A program made the position numbers and the translations under genes. 64,000 nt of DNA from Ailurus styani (Eukaryota; Chordata; Mammalia; Carnivora; Ailuridae): positions 138,426-202,425 of the forward strand of contig LNAC01000774.1 of assembly GCA_002007465.1 (NCBI GenBank), in the 5' to 3' direction. Of this stretch, positions 46,790 through 58,703 are shown one piece after another. The first letter of the stretch is position 1; each line of letters begins with the position of its first letter. The notes under the pieces were generated by a model. It searched no databases. It was not told where the DNA came from and saw nothing but the letters and a program-made list of their open reading frames with translations.

Positions 46790-47600
46790 TCTTCATATAC
46801 AGGAAGCCTTCATTTTGCATAGTTCCTACATAAAGGAACTTCACTTACCACATTTCAGTTAAATAATGCCAGTACCCCAACAACATGGTTCAAATTTCAG
46901 TTACTACAATGTATTAGCTATGAATAATTGCACAAAGTACAAAGTTCATCTCTAGTTTGTCAATCTACAAATCACCATGTAAATAACAAATATACATCAT
47001 GATCAGTGACCAATCACATCCTGTCTTTCAAAATCTGTTGCTGATTGGTCACTGCACATTTTTAATTCAGGTGACCCACATACTGGGAACCATGTAGTTG
47101 TGTTGCCTCTTTCTCTGCCAGGGATAAAACCACATGATATTTAACAAAAATTAAATAATCAAGAGAGGGAAATGGGCAACAAAGATGAAATAGGAGCAAA
47201 GATATAAAAAGAAATAATGCTGGAAGTGAAATTCAAATCAAATATCAATGGAGTTTAAGAGAAATAGCTGGACATGGAAATGTTGACACTGCAGCCATTC
47301 AGGAGACCCTCACTATGCACCCAGAGGAACTTATGTAAGGTGGACTTAACAACAGAAATGAGGAAAGTGATGATGATTAAAAGAATCATGCCCCGGAGGG
47401 AGTGACGCCATGGAAAAACTTTACATTAAAGGCATCTCTGGAGATATTTCACAACATTGAAAGTGCAAAGGATAATGTGTCAAAAAATGATGCAAAGTCA
47501 TAAAGAAGTATGACAACTCCCCAGGGCATGGAAAAGATACTTTCTCTGTTTTGTAAGTTATCCATTGAAAAGAAGACAGCACTTTTCCAATTTTTTTTTT
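46790..47600 (+). pseudogene. Tigger (pogo-type) transposase relic
   Basis: Tigger elements are Tc1/mariner-like DNA transposons. After the full-length L1, frames scattered over 47280-47590 resemble the transposase C-terminus: VDTAAIQETLTMHPEEL, then SLEIFHNIESAKDN, then LSLFCKLSIEKKTALFQ. These match, as I recall the family, the conserved order (Glu-rich segment, IFxxIESAKDK, LYxEKKxxxVQTTLDxFF). Stops and frame changes are frequent. The 5' part (46790-47250) is probably the same element but is less clear. An antisense L1 follows directly. Confidence 0.65.
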
Positions 47601-49145
47601 CATCATGATAGGTGTACTCTTTAATCCCCATCACCTATTTCACCCATCCCCCCACTAACCTCCCTTCTGGTAACCATCTGTTTGTTCTCTACAGTTAAGG
47701 GTCTGTTTCTGGGTTCATCTCTCTCTTTTCTTTTGCCTTTAATTCTTTGTTTTGTTTCTTAAATTCTATATATGAGTGAAATCACATACGGCATTTGTCT
47801 TTCTGTGAGTGACTCATTTTGCTTAGCATAATACTCTCTACCTCTAGCCATGTTGTTGCAAATGGCAAGATTTCATTCTTTTATATGGCTGAGTAATATT
47901 CCATTATATATATATTTATATACATATTATTTATATATATACACATACCAGCTCTTTTTTATCCATTTATCTATTGATGGATACTTGAGCTGCTTCCATA
48001 GTTTGGCTGTTGTAAATAATACTGCTATAAATATAGGGGTGTGTGTATCCCTTTGAATTTGTGTTTGTGTATTCTTTTGGGTAAATACCCAATAGTGTGA
48101 TTAGTAGATCTTAGGACAGTTCCATTTTTAGATTTTTGAAGAACCTCCATACTGTTTTCCACAGTGGCTACACCGGTTTGCATTCCCACCAACAGTGCAT
48201 GAAGTTACCTTTTTCTCCACATCCTTTGCCAACGCTCGCTGTTTCTTGTGTTCTTTATTTTAGCCATCCTAAAAGGTGTGAGGTGATATCTTTTTGATTT
48301 GCATTTCCCTGCTGATGGATGATGTTGAGCATCTTTTCATGTGTCTGTTGACCATCTGGATGTCTTCGTTGGAGAAATATTTATTCATGTCTCCTGCCCA
48401 TTTTTTAATTGGATTGTTTATTTGGGGGGTGTTGAACTGTATAAGTTACTTACATATTTTGGATACTAACCCTTTATTGGAGATGTAATTTGAAAATATC
48501 TTCTCCCATCCCATAGATCCTTTTTGTTTTGCTTGTTTTTCCTTTGCTATGCAGAAACTTTTTATTTTGATGTAGTCCTAATAGTTTATTTTTGTTTTTA
48601 TTTCTCTTGCCTTAGGAGACATACCTAGAAAAAGTTTGCTATGACCAATGTCAGAGAAATTACTGCCTGTGTTCTCTTTAATGATTTTTATGGTTTCAGG
48701 TTTCACACTTAGGTCTTAACCCATTTTGAGTTTATTTTTGTGTATGATATAAGGAAGTGGTCCAGTTTCATTCTTTTGCAGGTAGCTGTCCAGTGTTTCC
48801 AACACCATTTATCGAAAACAATGTCTTTTTCTCTTTGCATATTCTTTCCTCCTTTGTCAAAGATTATTTGAAAAAAAGAAAAAAAAGGATTATTTGAGCA
48901 TATAATTCAGGGTTTATTTCTGGGTTTCTATTCTGTTCCATTGATCTATATGTCTATTTTTATGCTAGCACCATACTGTTTTAATTACTACCATTTTGTA
49001 ATATAACTTGAAATCTGGAATTATACCTCCAGTTTTGTTTTTCTTTTTCAAGATTGCTTGGCTATTCAAGGTCTTTTGTTGTTCCATACAGGTTTTGAGA
49101 TTGCTTATTCTAGTTCCCATTATTCTTGATGAGTTTAATATGTTT
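47590..49145 (-). mobile_element. Antisense L1, 5'-truncated (ORF2 C-terminal half and 3' end)
   Basis: From a T run (the L1 poly-A in reverse) at 47590, plus-strand text is a reversed L1: TCTTTCTGTGAGTGACTCAT, ATATTCCATTATATATATAT, ACCTCCATACTGTTTTCCAC, TCTCTTGCCTTAGGAGACAT, CCATTTATCGAAAACAATG and TCTATTCTGTTCCATTGATC. It ends near TTGATGAGTTTAATATG. Many stops. At 48868-48893 an A-rich insertion is flanked by repeated GATTATTTGA. Confidence 0.93.
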
Positions 49146-50049
49146 TTTACAAAGAAATAAAATGCTTTAACCCTTAATGCTCTTCATGTTTTAATTTACA
49201 GTGTACTCAATGAACATTCGTTTTACAATTTGTGCATTTCTCCATACATTTATGATTAAATGACTCAGAGGTATTAATTTTGACTAAATTTTTAAAGGCT
49301 TTAGAACAATCATCATTTTCTCCATTGATTATTAAGATCAATTTGCATGGTTTTAGCTTGTATGTTTCTTTGTTTGTTTTGAGGGTCCTACTCTACTTGC
49401 AAAAAGATAATGCCTGTATAGGCTTTTGGGTCACTATTACACAAAACTGAGATCATATTACTGAACTTTCCTGCATTTTCTCTTCTCAGTCAAGATTTTT
49501 TGGTGGAAATCTATCTAAATCAACTGTAATAATTTTAAAGAATTCTTTTTAAATTATTGAAAATTTCATGATATATGGGAACCATAATAATTGAACCATT
49601 CTTTTACTAATAGACATGAAAAATGCTTTTAGTTTTGTGCCACAATGACCATTGCTTCAATAAACATTCTGTGCAAATATTCTCAATTACTAGTTGATTT
49701 ATTCCTATGAAATAGATTCCCAGGAGTGGAATTTCTAGGTTAAAGTTATACTGTTCTTAAAACTTTTTTTTTAGATATCACCAAAAGGCTGTAACAATTC
49801 CCAAAAGGCTATAACAATGAATATTTCAGTTTCCTGTCAGTACAGGAAGGTAAGATAAGTAAAGTAAGGTAAAGTGTTCCTTTTCTTTTGCAGCCTCAAC
49901 GGAAATGGATATTAGAGCACTTAAATTGTTGCCAGTCAGATAGGGTAAGGTTATGTCTCATGGTTAATTAAATCAGCTAATACTGACCATTAGAGAATTT
50001 GAATTTTTTCATAGGTTTATGTGTGTTGGTCATTTGGAATTGTTCTTTT
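49146..50049. other. Unique AT-rich sequence
   Basis: No recognised gene. 49570-49750 (GGAACCATAATAATTGAACC, TTCAATAAACATTCTGTGCA, CAGGAGTGGAATTTCTAGG) is loosely like an old antisense L1 but was not assigned firmly. Confidence 0.35.
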
Positions 50050-50277
50050 GTAAACAACATTTTTTTTTAAAGATTTTATTTATTCATTTGACACAGAGAG
50101 AGAGATCACAAGTAGGCAGAGAGGCAGGCAGAGAGAGGAGAGAGGAGGAAGCAGGCTCCCTGCTGAGCAGAGAGCCCGATGTGGGCCTCGATCCCAGGAC
50201 CCTGGGATCATGACCTGAGCCGAAGGCAGAGGCTTTAACCCACTGAGCCACCCAGGCGCCCCGTAAACAACATTTTT
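50050..50277 (-). mobile_element. Can-SINE with perfect target-site duplication
   Basis: Body 50065-50262. GTAAACAACATTTTT occurs on both sides (50050-50064 and 50263-50277). Confidence 0.97.
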
Positions 50278-50757
50278 CATGATCTTTGCTGATTTTTTAA
50301 ATTGAACTATCTTTTTCTTGTCCCATCAGAGCTTTTTGTACATTATAGATTGAATAACCCATAAATGTAGAAAAGAGAGGCAATTTGGATGAGGTCAGAA
50401 CTTGCTTGACTAGTTAACTAGAGCATGCTTTCATCAGATCAGTAAGATATTGGTACAGGAAGAGACAAATAGATCTGTAGAACACAACACTCTTCAAGAA
50501 ACAAATCCAAGTGTATATGATAACTCATTAAATTTATTATATTTATTGACATAAGTCAGAAAATGATGGATTATTTAAAAGTTTTGTAAACAAAACTGAC
50601 TAGTCATATGTGAAAAGTCAAATTGGACTCTACTGAAACAAAAATACATGTCATATGGATTAAATTTAAAATGTAAAATTTTAAAAACATTCCTACACAA
50701 ACATGTAGTATACTATATGTACAATCTATGGATAGAGAAGCTAATATTTCTGAAAGA
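50278..50757. other. Unique AT-rich sequence
   Basis: No recognised gene or repeat; the start may continue an old antisense L1. Confidence 0.35.
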
Positions 50758-50987
50758 AATGATGAAAAGGGGGTACCCGGGTAGCTCAGTTGGTTAATTG
50801 ACTGACTCTTGATTTGGGCCCAGGTCATGATTTCAGGGTCCTGGGATCAAGTCCCATGTCGGCAGGGGGGGTCCATGCTCAGTGAGGAGTCTACTTGAGA
50901 TTCTCTCTCACTATCCCTCTGCCCCTCCCCCTGCTTGTTCTCTCTCTCTCTAAAATAAATAAATCTTTAAAAAAAATAAATGATGAG
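50758..50987 (+). mobile_element. Older Can-SINE
   Basis: Starts GGGTACCCGGGTAGCTCAGT then TGGTTAATTGACTGACTCTT, a head unlike the mustelid majority form, and ends TAAAATAAATAAATCTTTAA. Flanks AAATGATGAA (50758-50767) and AAATGATGAG (50978-50987). Confidence 0.92.
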
Positions 50988-52393
50988 ACATATTTGATAA
51001 TATAAAAATTAAAACTTTTATATGGCAAAATTTATTTACAAAATCAATAGAAAAATTATATATATGTGTTTATATGTGTATGTATATAAATATGTATATA
51101 AACATTCACATAATAAATTACCTACATAATGACAATACAAAAAAATTAATGTAACAATACAATTTACTATTGCAAGTATTCTTTGGGTCAGAAATCTGGG
51201 TGTGGTAGGCTGCGTACCTCTGACTCAGAATTTCTCATGAGGTTGCAGTCAGTTTACTAGCCAGGACTCTGGTCCATGTTGGAAGGCTCACCTGTGGGAA
51301 AAGGATCATTGCAAGTCTTTCCAGATGACTGTCTCACAACGTGACAGCTGAGCAATGCAACAAAACACTCAGGGTGGAAATCACAGTCCTTTTTTATAAC
51401 CTAGTCCCAAGTGACATCCCATCATTTCTGCTGTATTCTATTCCTTAAAAGTTAGTCAATAAATCTAGCCCACACTCAAAGTGAGGAGATTACACAAAGA
51501 TGTGAATACCTGGAGGCAGGGATCATTGGGGACCATCTTATAGGTTGCTTAGCACAATATGTTACATTCATAATTTTAAATAATATACATACTTATATCT
51601 TGTTTCTCATTTCAAAATCTTTAGATGAAATCTCTCAACTACCATAAAATGAAGAAATTAGTTCCTTCTACCTCTCTCTTGGCAGCTCCCACTTGCTTTT
51701 TCTATCAGTTAGATTGCAGTGTTTCCATTGACGATGTTTATAACATTTACCTGACAAATATAATTAAGTCTATTGACTATTTTAACTTAAAGTAAAGGAA
51801 TAGGCAGGATTCTTTTCTCCCATCTTTTGAGGGAAGCTTATTCTGGTGGACAACCCCCACACTAGACACCTTAGCCCTTCTCTGCCAGATTATCTCATTT
51901 ATTTTTAGCCTGGCGATGCAGATGAGGAAACTTGCATAGCTGATCTATAGAGTTTGTTCGCACAATTACCTCAATATCTGTTTCACTTTCCAAAATGGAA
52001 TCTGAAGTCTCCTGGGACTTGGCAGGAAATAGTGATGTTCACTTCCACTGTACATTTTCCTACATAGGTTTTGTCTATAGATTCTTCTACTCAAGGCTAC
52101 TCATTAATAGGCTCCCATCTACTTTCTATCTTCTACAAATTTATTAAAATCTCTTATCTGATGATGTTCCCATCTTGTTTTTTATTCTTTAATATTCTTG
52201 TCTTTTATTCTTTAACATTATTTATTCTTGTTTTTTATTCTTTAATATTCTTTAGTATTTTCCTATTTACTTCTTTATTAATATTTCAATAGAATTTGGA
52301 AGGAATAGGAATTAAATCCTTTCACCTAGTTTTCCAGAGTGAGACAAACCAACCTTATCTACCTATGGATGCTTATAGGATAACTAAATTAAT
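50988..52393. other. Unique AT-rich sequence
   Basis: Contains an imperfect AT/TG block at 51055-51115 and a TTATTCTT-type low-complexity block at 52185-52265. 51190-51550 (CTGCGTACCTCTGACTCAGA, TGGAAGGCTCACCTGTGGGA, GGGATCATTGGGGACCATCT) may be part of an old LTR-like repeat but was not assigned. Confidence 0.35.
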
Positions 52394-52410
52394 AAATTAA
52401 TGCTTTGAAG

Positions 52411-54232
52411 GGATGTCCACTATCACCACTGCTATTCAGCATAGTATTAGAAGTCCTAGCCTCAGCAATCAGACAACAAAAAGAAATAAAAGGCATCCGA
52501 ATCAGCAATGAAGAAGTCAAACTCTCACTCTTTGCAGATGATATGATACCTTATGTGGAAAACCCAAAAGACTCCACTCCAAAACTGCTAGAACTCATAC
52601 AGGAATTCAGTAAAGTAACATGATATAAAATCAATGCACAGAAGTCCGTTGCATTTCTATACACCAACAGCAAGACAGAAGAAAGAGAAATTAAGGAGTT
52701 GATCCTATTTACAATTGCACCCAAAACCATAAGATACCTAGGAATAAACCTAAACGAAGAGGCAATGGATCTTTACTTTGAAACCTATAGAATACTCATG
52801 AAACAAATCGAGGAAGACACAAAGAAATGGAAAAACATTCCATGCTCATAGATTGGAAGAACAAATATTGTGAAAATGTCTATGCTACCTAAAGCAATCT
52901 ACACATTTAATGCAATCCCTATCAAAATACCATCAATTTTTTTCAGAGAAATACAACAATAATCTTAAAATTTATATGGAACCATAAAAGACCCCAAATA
53001 GCCAGAGGAATGTTGAAAAAGAAAACCAAAGCAGGTGGCATCACAATTCCAGGCTTCAAGCTTTATTACAAAGCTGTAATCATCAGGACAGTATGGTACT
53101 GGCACAAAAACAGACACACAGATCAGTGGAACAGAATAGAGAGCACCAAAATGGACCCACAACTCTATGGTCAACTAATCTTCAAGAAAGTGGAAAGAAT
53201 GTCCAATGGAAAAAAAGACAGTCTCCTCAACAAATGGTGTTGGGGACGCCTGGGTGGCTCAGTGGGTTAAAGCCTCTGCTTTCGGCTCAGGTCATGATCT
53301 CAGCGTCCTGGGATCGAGGCCCGCATTGGGCTCTCTGCTCAGCGGGGAGGCTGCTTCCTCCTCTCCCTGTCTCTCTGCCTGCCTCTCTGCCTACCTGTAA
53401 TCTCTCTCTCTCTGTGTCAAATAAATAAATAAAATCTTAAACAAAACAAAACAAAACAAAAAACAAATGGTGTTGGGCAAATTGGACAGCCACATGCAGA
53501 AGAATGAAACTGGACCATTTCCTTATACCGCACACAAAAGTAGACTCAAAATGGATGAAAGACCTCAATGTGAGGCAGGAATCCATCAAAATTCTCGAGG
53601 AGAACACAGGTAGCAACCTCTTCGACCTCAGCCGCAGCAACTTCTTCCTAGACACATCACCAAAGGCAAGGGAAGTAAGGGCAAAAATGAACTGTTGGGA
53701 CTTCATCAAGATCAAAAACTTTTGCTCAGCAAAGGAAACAGTTGACAAAACAAGAAGACAGCTGACAGAATGGGAGACGATATTTGCAAATGACATATCA
53801 GCTAAAAGGCTAGTATCCAAAATCTATAAAGAACTTATCAAACTCAACACCCAAAGAGCAAATAATCCAATCAAGAAAGAGGCAGAAGACAAGAACAGAC
53901 ATTTCTGCAAAGAAAACATCCAAATGGTCAACAGACACAGGAGAAAGTGTTCAGCATCACTTGGCCTCGGGGAAATACAAATCAAAACCACAGTGAGATA
54001 CCACGTCACACCAGTCAGAATGGCTAAAATTAACAAGTCAGAAAACGACAGATGTTGGCTAGGACGTGGAGAAAGGGGAACCCTCCTACACTGTTGGTGG
54101 GAATGCAAGCTGGTGCAGCCACTCTGGAAAACAGTATGGAGTTTCCTCGAAAAGTTGAAAATAGAACCACTCTATGACCCGGCAACTGCACTACTGGGGA
54201 TTTACACCAAAGATACAAATGTAGCAATCTGA
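52411..54232 (+). pseudogene. L1 ORF2 C-terminal half (reverse transcriptase end to C-terminal Cys domain)
   Basis: The first frame (52405-52623) keeps [20 protein letters not shown] and an intact FADD motif (52531-52542), then hits a stop at 52621. Frames resume at 53010-53270 until the SINE, and a 242-codon frame (53504-54232) covers the rest: [33 protein letters not shown] and the [13 protein letters not shown]ys-rich region. With no 5' half it cannot function. The better preserved frame suggests it is younger or less damaged than the full-length copy. Confidence 0.9.
53229..53477 (+). mobile_element. Can-SINE inserted in the second L1
   Basis: Body 53245-53461, starting GACGCCTGGGTGGCTCAGTG and ending in an (AAAAC)n tail. 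AACAAATGGTGTTGGG flanks it exactly (53229-53244 and 53462-53477). Confidence 0.97.
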
Positions 54233-54740
54233 AGGGTCACCTGCATCCCAGTGTTTATAGCAGCAATGTCCACAATAGCCAAACTGTGGAAAGAGCCTAG
54301 ATGTCCACCAACAGATGAACAGATAAGAAGATGTGGTATATATATACAATGGGATATTATGCAGTCATCAAAAAAATGAAATCTTGCCATTTTCAATGAT
54401 GTGGATGGAACTAGAGGGTATTATGCTAAGCAAAATAAGTCAATCAGAGAAAGACAATTATCATATGATCTCACTGATATCAGAAATTTGAGAAACAAGA
54501 CAAAGGATCATAGGGAAAGGGAGGGAAAAATGAAACAAGATGAAAACAGAGAGGGAGACAAACCATAAGAAACTCAATCTCAGGAAACAAACTGAGGGTT
54601 GCTGGAGTGGAGGGGGGTAAGAGGGATGGAGTGGCTGGGTGATGGACGTGGGGGAGGCTATGTACTGTGGTGAGTGCTGTGAGTTGTGTAAGACTGACGA
54701 ATCACAGACCTATACCCCTGAAACAAATAATATATTATAT

Positions 54741-54882
54741 GTTAATTTAAAAAAAATAATAAAATTAATGTTTTGAGGTGAATATGATATTAGTTTTCTA
54801 ATGCTGTCACNGTTAATTTAAAAAAAAATAATAAAATTAATGTTTTGAGGTGAATATGATATTAGTTTTCTAATGCTGTCAC
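54741..54882 (+). repeat. About 70-bp direct repeat around a single N (N at 54811)
   Basis: Bases 54741-54810 and 54812-54882 match except for one extra A in an A run. The unit spans the L1 tail, its 3' target-site duplication and the start of the adjacent LTR-like element. Confidence 0.93.
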
Positions 54883-55465
54883 ATAAATTACCACAAACTA
54901 GGTTTAAAACAACAGAAGTTTATTATCTTATAGTTCTGGAGGTCAGAAGTTCAAAATGGGTCTCACCGGGCTAAAATTAAGATATCAGAAGAGCCACATT
55001 CCTTCCCAGAGACTCTAAGGGAGAACTCATGTCTACATTCAAGCAAGTTGTTGGCAAAATCCATGTCTTTCTTGATGTAGACAGATTCCCATTTGTTTGT
55101 CCTGTCAGCTGAAAGCTGTTTCCAGCTTCTAGAAACCACTTTCATGCCCAGGTTCACAGCTGTGTTCCTCCATTTTCAAAACCAGCAAGAACAGATCGAG
55201 ACTCTCTCATGCTTCAAATCTTGCCTGTCTCTTCATATAACATCACACCTTTCACTGACTCTTCAGTCTTCCCTTTCTACTTTTAAGTGTCCACCTCAAT
55301 AATTAAGTATAATCCCCCTATTTAAGGTCAAAAGATGAACAACTTTAATTCCACCTCCACCCTTAGTTTTCTTTTGCCATGTAAGGGAACCTGTTCACAT
55401 AGAACAGGGATTAGGACATGGACATCTTTGGTGGGCCATTATTCTGCTTTCCACATTGGTCAATA
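54855..55465 (-). mobile_element. Ancient LTR-type repeat, antisense (relative of 20165-20636)
   Basis: TTAGTTTTCTAATGCTGTCA, ATAAATTACCACAAACTAGG, TAGTTCTGGAGGTCAGAAGT, AATGGGTCTCACCGGGCTAA and GGACATCTTTGGTGGGCCAT share their order with the 20165-20636 element. It ends TTCTGCTTTCCACATTGG. It is MaLR-like in layout but the family is not certain. No coding capacity. Confidence 0.6.
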
Positions 55466-56225
55466 TCTGTTGCCATTTATCAGGAAAAGTGATTGCATAA
55501 TTCTACTTATTCGGAAAAGGTTTATAAAAGAATGATAGAACTTTAGGAAGACTATGAAGAAGGTGAGGAAATATATTTGACTGAAAAGAGGAAGGTATTA
55601 TGTGGGTAGTGGTGAAAAAGAAAGTATGGAATATTAATTCTTAATCATAGAAGTAGAATAAATAACTGAAATCAGAATGTCCTATGTCTTAGAGCATTCA
55701 GCTTCAAAGTACCTAAAATATTCTTATGGCAGAACTTACATATTTGCCTTATTTACAAATTAAGGGAGATCATGAACTCAAAGAAATGTATACTATTGGA
55801 GCCAAAAATAGATGTGGAAAAAAGAAACGTGGTATGATTTGCAAAGACATTTCTGGTTAAACTGAAGACATATGCAGTAGGACTATAATGAACCTTGAGA
55901 TTTCAAAATAGGTCTCCTTAGAGAGTCAACATATGTATGAAGACAGTGAGAGTAACAGTTTCCCGGAGTATATCGCAAACGGTAATTTTGTTATACAAAA
56001 TTTAACTATCCCCTAAAATCTGAAAAGAAAACCACTCATAAAATCCTTGTTTCCACATTTGCAGTACGGTAATTCCAAATGTTATGCTCTGTAAACTAGT
56101 CAATATAATTTTCTCTGTCATGAAGAAAAAAGATGTGTTTCCATCAAAGGATATCTCTGTTAATGCATTTTGGAGAATTTTATTGCTAATGCATATAGCC
56201 TAGAATGGAAAGAAACTTGGCAAAT
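55466..56225. other. Unique AT-rich sequence
   Basis: No recognised gene or repeat. Confidence 0.4.
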
Positions 56226-56392
56226 GAAAAAAGTTGATTTTTAGGGTGCCTGGGTGGCTCAGTGGGTTATAGCCTCTGCCTTTGGCTCAGGTCATGATCT
56301 CAGGGTCCCGGGATCGAGGCCCGCATCAGGCTCTCTGCTCGGTGGGGAGCCTGCTTCCTCCTCTCTCTCTGCCTGCCTCTCTGCCTACTTGT

Positions 56393-56434
<42 letters not shown>

Positions 56435-56481
56435 AAATAAATAAATAAAATCTTTAAAAAAAAAGGAAAAAGTTGATTTTT
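56226..56481 (+). mobile_element. Can-SINE with (CT)n expansion
   Basis: Body about 56243-56465. Flanks AAAAAGTTGATTTTT are near-identical on each side. An uninterrupted (CT)n at 56394-56431 sits before the TGTCAAATAAATAAATAAAA end, much longer than in other copies here. Confidence 0.96.
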
Positions 56482-57970
56482 CACAATGGTCTGTAGATGA
56501 TTTTTTTTCTATTTTACATGACACAGGGGAAAATATAGTTTTAAAATGCCCATTTATTGTTACACTACCATTTGTGTGATTAAACACATTAGTATTAGTA
56601 AAGAAGTTTGCAGGTAAATTGCACATTTCCAACTGTGTAAACTTCATCACTAGTTGATTCTTGCTTCTAATGCCAGACAGCGAAGCTAAGCAATAGGTTC
56701 AGACATTCATTGAGAGGTTGACTACCTGCCAATATTGTTGTACTATGTAGACAAAAATAAGTAAATAAGCATGTTCTCTACTTTACTGGTGAACATATAC
56801 ATGAATACAATTCATCCACAGTGCTAAGTTGGCTATATATAGTGTCTATTGAGGTGTCATATTGCTAAGAAATGTGACTTTAATGTTTAAATATGCACAT
56901 AAACATTGAAAGCTGTTCTGAATATAAATTTGCTACTATTTCCTACAAATTTGCAGAACTCAATGTGATTAAAATAAAAAGTCAATGTAACTCACCTAGT
57001 TTAAATATGTACTTAATGTTCATACTTACAGTTCACAATCACAAAAGTTACTCAGAGTGGATTTCAAACACCTTTGGAAATGCTAATTTTATTTAATAAA
57101 GTTCTTCTATCTAATGTCTTTGTTCAGAATGGAATATCTAGGTAATATTATTTTTTAATGACTACAATATCATCTTGACATCAAATGATGGTTGTGGGTT
57201 TATGAGCATTTTTATAATGTCAAAATTTTAATATTTTAATTGTGAATTCTTAATAACATGAATTCATTCTTCTGTGCTAACTCTGACATCTTTTCTTTTA
57301 CAAGAGAATATGTAATTTTATTTTAAGTGGAACAGAGTCAGTATTTATTCTCTTAAAATTACCATTCTTTTCATTTTTGTGCTTCTTATAAAGGGTTTCA
57401 GATAAATTAAGAAAACTCAGCTTGTTCTAGAACTTTATAAGGGAGAAATATAATGACTCAGTCTTCTTGTTTCTTTCTAATTGTGCACTTTTGAAGACTT
57501 CTCTTATGTGCTATCTAAAACAATAACAAAACTAAAATCCTGTGAGAAAATCTTTCTTTTATGATTTACAGCCTTAGATTTTCAACTATAGTGACCCTCG
57601 CCATATCTTTGCAAATCCCTCCATTTGTAAATACCATCATAATGGATAATTGTTACCATAAAATGACAATACAAATCACTATACACAAAGGTTTTGTGTT
57701 TATGTTTCACTTTGTGTATGGCCGTAAAAGTCACTAAACACAAAGCTGATTTGAATGTGAATGCAAGACAGCAAGCTCGCCTTACTAGCTAAAGGACAGC
57801 TACCTTCTAAGACAAAGAACTAAAACTAGCACCCCTACCAAAATAACAAATTACTGCGTGACATGAAAACTTGGGGTCATTCATAATTAGTCACAAGGAG
57901 AAAAGTTAAATTTGTGAATGCTTGAGATTTATTACATGTGACTTCCCAATGTCAATGTTTATAACTTATT
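56482..57970. other. Unique AT-rich sequence
   Basis: About 1.5 kb with no recognised gene or repeat. Confidence 0.4.
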
Positions 57971-57976
57971 AATACA

Positions 57977-58302
57977 GTCAACCCTTGAACAACATGGGTT
58001 TGAACTGTGTGGGTCCACTTATATGCAGATTTTTTATGATAGATACAGTACAGTACTATAAATGTATTTTCTCTTCCTCATGACTTTCTTAATAATACTT
58101 TCTTTTCTTTAGCTTACTTTATTTTAAGGATACAGTATATAATACATATAACATACAAAATAAGTGTTCATGGTATGGATGAGGCTTCCAGCCCTCAATA
58201 GGTTATCAGTAGTTCAGTACTTGGGGAGTCAAAAGTTATAAACTGATTTTTTACTATGCAAGGGATCAGTGCCCCTAACCCCTGCATTGTTCAACAGTCA
58301 CC
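57977..58302 (+). mobile_element. Tigger/pogo-like nonautonomous DNA transposon
   Basis: Starts CAGTCAACCCTTGAACAACA and ends CCCTAACCCCTGCATTGTTC plus AACAGTC, a degraded inverted terminal repeat (the AGGGT of the 3' copy is missing). The centre has CTTCCAGCCCTCAATAGGTT and ACTTGGGGAGTCAAAAGTTA. It has no transposase. Confidence 0.75.
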
Positions 58303-58703
58303 TCTACTACCTGTAAAATCTAAAGAGAAGGCAAGTGAAATGGGAAAGTATTAAGTAGAAGCCCTTAGGGAAGAGCTGGAAAATTTGGGCCAGCAAGAGA
58401 GATATAGTGGTATGATGTGGTTTACCAAGAAAGTCCCGGGGCCTTTTAGAGATTTAGACACAAGTTCTCATTCCAGCACATCCCTTCTTCCCTGAGCCTC
58501 TTTTATCTTTCTATCAGATGAAATGTTGTCATTAATTCTCTTGTACCACATCCCTAACAGAACCTTCATGAACTAAGAGCCCATTGAGATACCAGGAAGA
58601 GTGTCAGTTCCAGCAGAGGCTTAAGGACTCCTGCATTTAAGATTTGGGAAGAAGAGCCAAGTCTTGAACTAGTCTAGCCATTGTTATTTATTTGTTTTCT
58701 GTG
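58303..58703. other. Unique sequence
   Basis: No recognised gene or repeat. Confidence 0.4.

Larger units (their letters stand above)
52394..54777 (+). mobile_element. 5'-truncated L1 with target-site duplication
   Basis: L1 sequence runs from GGGATGTCCACTATCACCAC (52411) in the reverse-transcriptase region to the A-rich tail near 54761. Flanks are AAATTAATGCTTTGAAG (52394-52410) and AAATTAATGTTTTGAG (54762-54777). Truncation in mid-ORF2 is typical of incomplete reverse transcription. A SINE (53245-53461) lies inside. The 3' flank is duplicated around the N at 54811. Confidence 0.94.

Noticed and set aside
53504..54232. Longest frame in the window (242 codons)
   Set aside because: It is the C-terminal part of L1 ORF2 in a truncated element, not a host gene.
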